DNA of 61,658 bases from Ectocarpus siliculosus (taxonomy: Eukaryota; Sar; Phaeophyceae; Ectocarpales; Ectocarpaceae), in NCBI GenBank assembly GCA_000310025.1, contig FN649741.1, positions 6,432,389 through 6,494,046 on the forward strand, in the 5' to 3' direction. Shown here one piece after another: positions 52,520-61,658 of the stretch. The notes under the pieces are model-generated. The model had not been told where the DNA came from. It was given only the letters and a program-made list of their open reading frames with translations, and did not search any database. The translations under genes were made by a program, and so were the position numbers. The stretch's first letter is position 1. Each line of letters starts with the position of its first letter.

Positions 52520-54444
52520 GTGATTGTAGGTACAACAAGGATTAAGCCGCTTCCCAACACGGCCACCTGGCTAATGGGTTGTCGCTCAACGATCCTAACC
52601 GGGCGTGACAGCTGCACCCCATATCGGCAAGAACGGTATCATCGTCATCGAACGACTGTACCGAGTGCGATGAGTAGTGAATATCCTCGTACCGGCTGTT
52701 GTAGCGGGTGAAGTGTCGAAGAAAAAGCCTCATTGTGGATGTTATGGTCTTATAATTCTTCTAGTGCAAGCTCAGGATGGTAGCATGAAAGTGAGAGGGG
52801 AGGGCGACTCCAAACAGCTCTCGCAGCAGGCAGAGGCTCCGCAAAATGCGACCAATACCTCTGTAGGGGTGTACTTGCGGAACAGTGAATATCCCGAACC
52901 GTAACAGCTGTACTCGAAGTAACAGTAGTCACGGATAGATTAGATGCAGAGGCCATTGTTCTATGCGTCGAGATGTCGAATGAAGCGTACCGGTCCAAGC
53001 AGGATAGACAAGGATGTACTGCTGTACACACATGCTATAACATCGTACCATGTATAGTTAAAGCAAAGTACACACGATTCTAGGAGTGTGTATGCGTACG
53101 TAGTGAGTGTAGCGGCTGGGTATGTGGATTAGAATTAATATTTAGCTGCTGCTGCTGGCAGCTGCTAGCTGCTGTGTGTAGCTCGGTGATGCGGTCTCTG
53201 TTGTGCATATGGACTTTTCATGATGGCGGAAAGTTACACAGGCTGCGCCTAGTGTATGCTGCAGCAGTTAGTTTTTTCGTGTGTTGTACTCACTAGCCAA
53301 CACCTGAATAAAGATGTATCAAAAAAATGACTAAACATCATCAATCGGCGGGCACACAACAACAGCATATCATCTAAGGTCAGATTGAAATATCTGGATG
53401 TTGCTAGAAAAAAAGTGAACCCGCGGCGGATGACATCACATGTCGACCAGGGATTGTTGGCCAATCAGAAATTTCCTTTCCAATATAATTGGCCAATCAG
53501 AAAAGTGCGGGCACCTTTTCTCTCTCTCACACGTGTGTGTGACCCCATTCATTCTAAAGAGGTTTTGCATGTACATTTACTGCAATGAAGATTATCAAGT
53601 GTTGTACCATTATGCCGGTGTGTGCAACCTTACAAAAGTACGGGACATGATGCCGCCCGCTATTTCCATGGATGGGAGCTAAATAGAAGAGGAAACTTCA
53701 CTTTCATGTTTTGGGCTCAAGTTGAGGGGGGGGAAGATATTGTCCCCCCGGGGGTCGGTTTCTTACGTGGGTGTGTTGGCTTGTATCGCATGTACCACAA
53801 TGTAAGCGGAGAAAGGCCAGGGAATTAGCCTCGGGTAGCAACGGACGCGGCAGCCATCGCAGAGTTCCTCTTTGCAAGATCGATTGTCCGTGGCACGCTC
53901 TTTTTGTCTTGTCTCTGCCTCGTTGCCAGGGGGCGCAATCTTGAGCAGTCTGTCAGAACATAAGGAATGTTCGGTAGAGCGCGTCGATCACTAAAAATGA
54001 CACGGGGACTCCATCGTCTGCATCTCTTTTTTTGCCCACACGATGAAAGTTGAGTTGAAAGAAGTACACTCTAAGAGCAAAAAAACGCATTGCATTTCAC
54101 ATCATAAATCATAAACGAACCGAAGACGCTTGAACCTGGGTGCCTATGCTACAAGCTGGCAAAAAACGCGACTCCCGCCTGGAAAACTCTTAGTGCAAAA
54201 CAAGTCTGTCGAACTAAGACAAAGTAATGAGTGGTTGTGAACTTCTGGTCGAACCACATCGGTCGACACGCGTGACAGCCTTCCACCATGTCGCTGGAAA
54301 AACGATGCAGGGAGGTATTCCCAAACCTCTCAAAAGCCAAACACACGGAGCAACCATTTCCAGAGAACAATGTCCCGCAAAATCAACCTTGTGCCAAGAC
54401 GCATGATACCGTAGTCTCGAACAACGAAGACGCGACAGACGTCA
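52520..54444. other. No supported gene; likely includes 3' flank of the minus-strand gene
   Basis: Mixed sequence with a gctgct microsatellite near 53145-53180. The part next to 54445 is the 3' untranslated region or downstream flank of the nine-exon gene. Confidence 0.35.
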
Positions 54445-57400
54445 TTATTGGGGCGCCTTCTCCCCAGCACCCACTGCCGCCGAAGGTGGCGTCGCCGGCG
54501 CTGCGCCGTCAAGAACAGGAGACGCAGCGGATTTTTCCGCCGCCGGCTTGTCTGCTGCAACAACAGCAGCAGCAGGTGCGGCAACCTTTGGCGCGGGGGT
54601 CTCCGAAGCAGGTGCCGTAGGGGCGGGCTTCTTCTCTTCTACCACAGGCTTGGGTGCCACCGCCGCCGCCGCCGCCTTTTGTGCTGAAACCTCGGGTGCT
54701 GGAGGCGTCGAGGTCGGCTTTTTATCGGCCACTGGCTTCGCTACCGCAGTAGCAGGTTCAGATGTCTTAGCCTTGGACACGGGAGACGGCTCATTCTCGC
54801 CTGCAGGCTCGGTTGCCACCGCCGCAGCTACGCTCGGCTTCGATGCCTTGGGCACTGAAGCCTCAGAGACCGGAGCTGCTGCAGAGACCGTCTTTTCCTC
54901 CGCGGCTGGCTTTGCCACCGGGGGAACAGAAGCACCAGCAGCAGGAACAGGGCTGGATTCTCTCTTCGAAGAAGAGGCGGCAGCGGCGGCGGCGGCGGCG
55001 GCGGCGGCAGCAGACTTTTGTGCTACAAGTTCATCCATCGGCTTCGGGGGGGGTGACAGCGACGGCAGCTTGGCGTTGGCCTTCCGCTGCTCGTCCGTCT
55101 CCTTACTGCCGCCGGGCAGCTGGAACCGGGCAGCCCTCGAGACCGTGAAGTACTTTGTCCCCAGCGCGGCCAACGAAACGACGAACTGTCGCCGCGGATG
55201 CAGTGAGGGGGGAAGGCGGGATAGGGACGGGGCGGGCAGCAAAACAAGAACAACATTGAGAGACCGGCAATATGAACGGTGTTCTTTCTGGTGTAGAATG
55301 CGAACGGACGGGGGGGAGTACCTCTTCTTCGAGAGGAATGATCGACAGACAGGCTCTTGAGCATGTACGCACAGAAACGCGGCGCGCGGGGCCCAAAGAC
55401 GCCGCAATATCGAAAAGTCATAGATTTCGCGTCGTACGTGTTCAGCAGTCCTCGACTTAGACAGACGTTTGCCACGACAAGAAAAACAATACGCACGCTA
55501 TTTCGCCTGGTTAAATGCAAAAAAACGAGGCACAGCAAAAATACTGTTGTTGGCCTGCGCCACGAAACTAACACCACCACCAAGCACCTGTCCGCGTCAG
55601 CTGGAACCAGAGTGGGTGCTAGAAGGTATTGTGCGGAGACCGGGACAGTTTTTTAGTGTGAAGACCAAGAACAACAGCAACAACAACAACAACTCACCTG
55701 CTCGAGGGAGTCCAGGGCGTCCTTAACGGGATTGCTTATCTCCGAATTTGCGGCGGCGCCCTTGATGGCTTCGGCGGTCCCGGCGCCAACGCGCGCGCTC
55801 GCCTGTGGCACCTGCTTGGTCAGCAAGTCCCCCGCTTCGCGAAGCTGGGCTTTCACCTGAGCAGTCCCCGTGCAGAGCAGGCGAACACGTACAAATGGGG
55901 CGTGGAGAGGGAGTGAAAGGCGGCAGGAGTGCGATATGTTGGATTTGCAATGCAGTACAACGAAAAACGAACGAGTTGGGTGCGTACGAGGAGGAGGAGG
56001 AGGAGGAGGAGTGAGATGAACTGCGCATACAGGTGTGCATACGACATCGTACGCCAGCAAGCCACGAACACGACATGAACATCAATTGCATGAAAAAAAC
56101 AACAAAACAGGAACAACGACAACAGCAACAATGCCAAAAGCAACGGCGACAGCGACGGCAACAACCACAACCAATAACTACAACAACACACGTCAGGCGG
56201 ACGTTCAGCAAGCGCCGGAGGGGTACGAAGGGAAAATGCCCACGCGCGGCCGACCCAACCACAGCAGCTGAGGGAGTGAATTCCGAAGGCCCGTTCATAC
56301 GGAAACACAAGGCAGGTCCCAGACGAAGCAAGCAAGACAAGTTCGAAAGACGTACGATGTATTATATAGTACCTGTTGAAATGTACGACAGACTCGAGGA
56401 GACAAACAGACAGCCTGACGTTCGGTGCACAGGGAATATCTTGCAGTTGAAAAAGAAGTACCAGGAACGAGCGCGGTATATAAATCAAGATAAGCACCTC
56501 TTTTTCATATTTTCAGCAGCGTTTTAGTTAGCGCGAGAGGTAGAAAACAAATAAAACGTTGAGGAATTCACGGCTTACCGCTGGGCTTTCCTGCACAGCC
56601 TTGAGCGAAGACTGCAGGCTCTTGAGGATCTTGTCAAACGAGGTCAGTTCCTCCCTGTCGTCAACGTGCACCGAAAACACCAAACAAACAATCGTCGGAA
56701 AGAAAGCAAGAAGGAACGAAAACTGTCAGCCGTATTTCCAAGAAACTTCTGCGCTATATGCCTCACGGATACCCCAGTTCGAGAGAGCTGCAAGGAACGG
56801 GCAAAAATGGAGGACTCCGACGACTCCCGCACCCCACACAACAGAGCACACAAAACGAAGTGACGTCGTCAGAGAGCCAATCGGAGGGCCGCGAAACCAG
56901 CACCGAAACGTTCGCCGGGGCTCTCTTTACCCCCCTGCATCCAACGCCTCCTCCACCTCCTTGGTACGGTTATGGTCAGGGTAAAGGCTGGGACTGTGAG
57001 AAAAAACTAAATTTATTTCCCCGGATAGTAAGTATTCTCCTCGGACTCCTTGTAGGGGTTACGGGTCAGTGCTAACAACAACAAAAGCTAACAGCACTAC
57101 CTCACATGGTGACAGCGGATACGGTCAGGGCCAAGAATCGGGAGGTAAACAACGCCGAACAGCACACTACCTTGACCGGTGAAAACCGATACGGTCAGGG
57201 CTAACAGCAGTCCGGGGGGGCTAAATCAACGAGGAAAAATATAACACTTCCTTACCCAGAGATGGCGTTCTCGTCGAACTCCTTCTTGGCCGCCTTGAAG
57301 GCGTTCGCCACCGACGAAGCCGCGCCTGCCAAGGCTCCGATCACCAGCACCGTCGACGCCGCCACGTCTTGCCCCGCGGGGGACCTGAGGTAGTCGCCCA

Positions 57401-60400
57401 GTGAGCTCGTCCCCGCCGAAACCGACTGACAAATCGTAGACAAGATAACCGAGAGCGGGGGAGGCCGGCGGAGGTCGCCGGGCGAAAAGGTCGGACCACG
57501 GCAAAATAGAAACCGGGCTCGGGGATACCGCTAACACGAGGAGCGCCTTCAGATTGAAGATGCTGGTTGGCCCTTCGCAAGGTCCTCTTCGCCAGGCTTG
57601 CGTTGGCGGGAAACGGACGGCCCACGTTCTCACGGCACCCAAAATCCGTGCACTGTTTTTCTCCACGCAAGGTGGATAGGGAGGGTTCTCAACAAGCGCA
57701 GAAGAAGAGGGCTACAGGACACCACTTCCAGCCTGTCCCTCGGTCTCGGTACCACCTGTTGCGGCACCCATCCATGTACACTATTACATACCAGCGATCT
57801 AATTTCGTCGTAGTCCTCGTCGTCCTCGTCGTTGTGGTAACTGCGTTCGTTCTTGTCTTCACACCAAGAATAGCCCCGGTCTGTGCTCATTACTTGTTTC
57901 TGGCATCCGATGCGACCGCCCTCTGTTGTCACAGGCCAACTACCCACAGAACGGTGGTACACAATTGAAAAATTCATCAACGAGAAAACAAGGATAAACC
58001 ACAACCTACACAGGTCTACGGATCTCTAATGGAATCATGGCAAGCCACGCCTCCGTGGTCCCATCTTACCTTGGCAACCCCCAGTGCAGTGTTTTTGGAC
58101 GATTCCGTGACGGCCTGCAGCAGTTCCTCCTCGCTGAGCTCCGTCGAAGCCTGGAATGCTCTGGCGGTCGTCATTTTCCTGGCGCCTGTATGTTAAGACG
58201 GGAAAAAGATAAATGGACGAGCAACGACGAAAAATGAGAACAGCAAGTAAAATCTTGGGCAAGACAGGGACTATGATTTACCAAGACATGAACGATCCAA
58301 GACACGACCTACAGTACGTCACCAGCAACTGTTTCTTATCGTTCAGGCACCCCCACCGACCACACACCACCATGTTACGAATGCCTTCGCCTCCCCCCCT
58401 CGCTAAAGGCTACCATACATGAAACCGTCGACGGCCGAAAGGCATTTGCTCCCGCAATTTCGCATAGCGTCATTTTCGAATTTTCTCTCCAAGTGCTTGT
58501 TGAGCTCAAAAGGAAATGCCAGGTATGAGGTATGGGGCGTACTTATTGCAATATACTTATCAATTCTTAAAAAGCTTGGGGAGTGGCTGCAGTAAAGTAT
58601 TTTGCCAGAGTCAATGGGATGAAGACAACAAGTTTGTTCAACGGCCTCCTCCGCCTCCACTCCGAAATCAGCTTACGACGAACTACCGCCGTATGCGAAA
58701 GAGCCACACAAAAAACTGGGCTGAAAAGGGAATCGATCGTCTGGTCACGAAACACCAACTACGTTCCGACAAGTCGCAATGTGCTCTCGACAAGTGGGTC
58801 TCGCAAGAGAAAACGACAACAACATCGACCGGTGGAAGCGGGGGAGCCGCAGATTGCCGCTGTTTCCTCCTTCCCGTCGACTTCCGAGCCCGGCATCAGC
58901 TCTCGCCGTCATTGCCGTCATTTCCCCCCCGTACTTGTTGGTTAATTTTTCCAACCATGGATATACTTCTCTCTCCGCACCTCTGCCTCCACCCTCTACC
59001 AGCTCGGCCTTGGACACCTCCCCGAGAACCTCCTTCTTCTGCTGCACCGAGTCCATCAGCTGGGTCCGCAGGAGGCCCACCTGGGCGTCGCTTGCCTCCA
59101 TGCTCTCCGCCGACGAAACCAAAACCTGAAAGAAAAGAAAAACATGCACACACACGGCAAACGCAGGGAGGACGATGAAAGCACTCCAAAAACAGCGCGC
59201 GTCCAAAGTAGTAGCCGCCACGGCAAACACGTGCAGTTTCTTCTGTTATTGCCACCAAGGTATCTGGCGTCACTCCGGAGAGTAGGATAGACCCCCCCAT
59301 GAAGGCCCCTCACGGGGTCCCAGATCATGACCTTTAGAGGCATTTTCTGTTTTCAGTCCTACTGAGACTCGTCTTTTCATTGGTAAGCCGGCTAGCGCGG
59401 CCGATGCTAACCATAGAACCACAGCCGCACGGGCACATAAATAACCCAAATTTCCGAACACGGTTATGTTGCCCGAGGACGCAAGTGAAAGATGGGGACC
59501 GCGAAACACTCCCAGGAACGGACGTTTTACTTTCTTCGCCGATAGTGGTATAGCGCACAAGAGGAAAGGCTGCAGGGGGGTCAAAAGGGCTTGTGACGCG
59601 AAGATATCAACCAATAACGCCCAACCACCATGACCGCCATAAATATTCATCGACAACAGCACAACGGCAGCAACAAAAACACAAAAGCATCATTGCCAAT
59701 GTCAGCATCACCAACACCAGCACCACCAACAACAACAACACAACAACACAACAACAGCAGCTTTAGCCAAAAACAACAACAACGACGACACCCGGTTCGG
59801 ACCCACCCCCTGCAGGTCTTGCACGTCCTGCCAGTTGTAGGCCCGCAGGCGAGCGATGTCTCCCTCGGCAGGCAGCGCCGCCACGACGCCGTTCATTGTA
59901 TCGCCACGGGCAGACGTGGACTTGAGCTCTTCCTCCAGCTAAAGTCACGTTTTTGCACGGTTGCGGGAAAAAGAAGAGCGCGCCAACATTCGGCGGAATC
60001 ACAACGTTGAACAAGTAGGTGGTCTTCGGCGAGACCAGTGGCATACCGAGTCAAGCGGCCCGTTAACAGTTTCTCAACATGAGACAACACGGCAACCCTT
60101 TTGAAGCCATCTCATAAAAATCGCGGTAAAACGAAGACAATATTTCCCCTTGTCCAACACGTCACAACCCTCTGTCTCTCCAACGAGTCTCACCTTCTCC
60201 TTGCACTCCACGAGATCCTCGAGCAACATCACCTCGATCGACGTCACGTCAGCCTGAAATATTTTACCATTCCACCGCATGGGGAAGGAGGGAGGGGGGT
60301 GGCAGTTTGATCCACAGACCAGCAATACCATGCGCGAGCTTCTCGATTCTGCATAGCGCGCTCGCCATCGGAATGTAGACCATATGCCTCGAAATGGAAA

Positions 60401-61568
60401 GACGAGAGGAAGCTCAGTCTGCTACTATCCAAGATAAACTTCACCATCACTTCTACCTCAACCCCCACCATCGGCGACAACGACGCTCTTTCCGTTCAGC
60501 CGCTGCCCGACATGGACAACGACCGCACCACCGATGAAAAAGACGACTCGACCGACCCTGTCTGTGGCTCCTGCCCGCGAAGCATGCTGTATCGCAGGAT
60601 TCGGACACGGCGAACGAGTCTAACGCTAGCACAGCACATGGTCAGGCTTCGTCAGTGGTGCGCTCTTCGTCCATGTCGGGCAGCACTCAACGAGAAGAGC
60701 GTCGTTGTTGCCCCCCCGCCCCCCGCCCCCTGCCGCTCTGCATCCCGGAACCCCTACAATAAGGCGCCCAGCCTCGAAAATCAACAATCCCCGGCAGGGA
60801 CAGCCACCGCGAGTGCAAATAGCAGCGCTTGCAACAGGGGTGGTCGGTGCCCACAGGCAAGAAGCTGCCCTGCTGCTCACAGCATCTGCTGCTTGGGTGT
60901 GGACGTTATTAGTGAACAGGCTTGAATCTCTCCCAACACGGACAATGTGCGAAAGAAACGGACAGGGCACCACGAAACGACTGCCTGAGAGATTCGTCGG
61001 TATTCGAAAGGCGCCTATTCTTGGCGCTCAAGGGTTGCAATTTTCACTTTTCGTCCCTCGTCACGCTTGGCGTCACGCTCGAAACCACGCGCCCGCCTGC
61101 CCCGCCCGCCAGCGACCCACACGGCCCGTGTTCGGCTGCAGACCCCATATGTTGCACACGAAGTGATCTCTTCGCTGCACCTTCAGTGACGGCAAACATC
61201 GCTATTCCTCCCTTCCCGGCGTTTTCCAAACCCTACCCCTCGTCCCGCCCAATTTTCCAACACCTCCCCACCGGAAAACAATTTGCGAACGAACCTCCCC
61301 TTCTGTAACTGCCGCCGCCACCGCCGCCCAGACATCCCCCCTCGCCACAACGGTCAACCTCATCACTGCCGCACTGCTGCGGAGCTGCCCGTTGAGCAAA
61401 CAGCGTACGGTTGTCCCCTCTGCGTCACCCCCCCTTTTCTCTCCTTGCAACCGAAACAGAAGCCCGGCCCGGACGAGCAAACACAGGAGTCGTTGCCCTC
61501 ACCTTCTTGGCCATGGCCGTCTCGATGGGGGCGCGGATGGACGCCTCATCCACCTGCCCTCGGAGAGC
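54445..61568 (-). CDS. Nine-exon gene, unknown function, 5' end outside window
   Basis: Exons 5' to 3' on the minus strand: 61568-61503, 60253-60194, 59938-59807, 59125-58981, 58185-58070, 57425-57256, 56654-56579, 55856-55698, 55185-54445 (TAA). Every junction has GT-AG and all reading phases agree, including split codons at exons 4/5 and 6/7, giving about 554 residues. Early exons are helical and acidic (ADVTSIEVMLLEDLVECKEK; LRTQLMDSVQQKKEVLGEV; ELSEEELLQAVTESS). Exon 6 has a hydrophobic stretch (STVLVIGALAGAASSVANAF) that may be a membrane helix. Exons 7-8 are amphipathic. Exon 9 begins FVVSLAALGTKYFTVSRAAR and then turns into a long Ala/Pro/Lys/Glu-rich tail. No family was recognised; a membrane- or plastid-associated structural protein is possible but unproven. 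Exon 4's donor (GTGCGG) was chosen over an earlier GTAGAG because only it keeps the frame. Confidence 0.8.
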
Positions 61569-61638
61569 CTGGACAAGACAGGACACGACACGACAGGAGA
61601 GGACACGACAAGGCAAGACGCGGGCAGGGTACATAACA

Positions 61639-61658
61639 GGGGGGGGGGGGGGGGGGGG
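61639..61658. repeat. Poly-G run at window end
   Basis: Twenty uninterrupted G bases end the window. This may be a real homopolymer in the intron upstream of the first visible exon, or a sequencing or assembly artefact. Confidence 0.8.

Noticed and set aside
54548-55360. 270-codon plus-strand frame opposite the last exon of the nine-exon gene
   Set aside because: Complement of the Ala/Pro-rich tail. The minus-strand frame is supported by splice sites and phase.
1-61658. CRISPR arrays, bacterial operons, riboswitches
   Set aside because: The spliced genes, LTR elements and repeat types are eukaryotic; no spacer-repeat arrays or ribosome-binding-site-led operons are visible.

Overview
This looks like nuclear DNA of a brown alga, most like Ectocarpus. 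The evidence is a C-X4-C-X16-C-X2-H (EsV-1-7-type) motif, FNIP-type leucine-rich repeats, a KDZ-type transposase gene split by introns, GC-rich coding sequence, and a nine-exon gene whose eight introns average about 680 bp. No database search was possible, so the species is an inference. Most of the window is mobile or repetitive DNA.

Left part (1-12.7 kb): palindromic and tandem repeats, a decayed plus-strand Ty1/copia element (PBS near 2262, Gag-PR-IN to 7031, RT cut off at 7547 by a tRNA-like sequence with inverted copies), a tandem miniature LTR (TRIM-like) array at 8.2-9.6 kb, and poorly coding DNA. Middle left (12.7-24.5 kb): a minus-strand FNIP-repeat pseudogene split by a Crypton-like tyrosine-recombinase element, then a plus-strand KDZ-type transposase gene, CCCATGGGTACC-type palindromic minisatellites, and an EsV-1-7 motif.

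Middle right (24.5-50 kb): two related minus-strand copia elements with exact ends: element 2 at 24547-31888 (TSD GACCT) and element 3 at 34452-41809 (TSD AACAC). Element 3 sits inside the gag gene of a plus-strand Ty3/gypsy element (about 31.9-49.7 kb); removing it with one TSD copy restores the gag frame. The gypsy Pol carries a NADAR (YbiA-like) domain between the Gag stop and the protease. It has a protease active-site Asp-to-Asn change, an intact YLDD reverse transcriptase and no visible integrase.

The two retrotransposon groups appear to share an expression strategy. All three copia elements have an in-frame UAG followed by CAA-CYA (the TMV-type CAR-YYA readthrough context) exactly between integrase and reverse transcriptase. 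The gypsy element has a single in-frame UGA between Gag and Pol. Together with the NADAR domain, this is the most novel content here.

Right part (50-61.7 kb): a metallothionein-like Cys-rich pair of exons between duplicated intron segments, weakly coding DNA, and a well-supported minus-strand gene (54445-61568, nine exons, 5' end outside the window) of unknown function with an Ala/Pro-rich tail.
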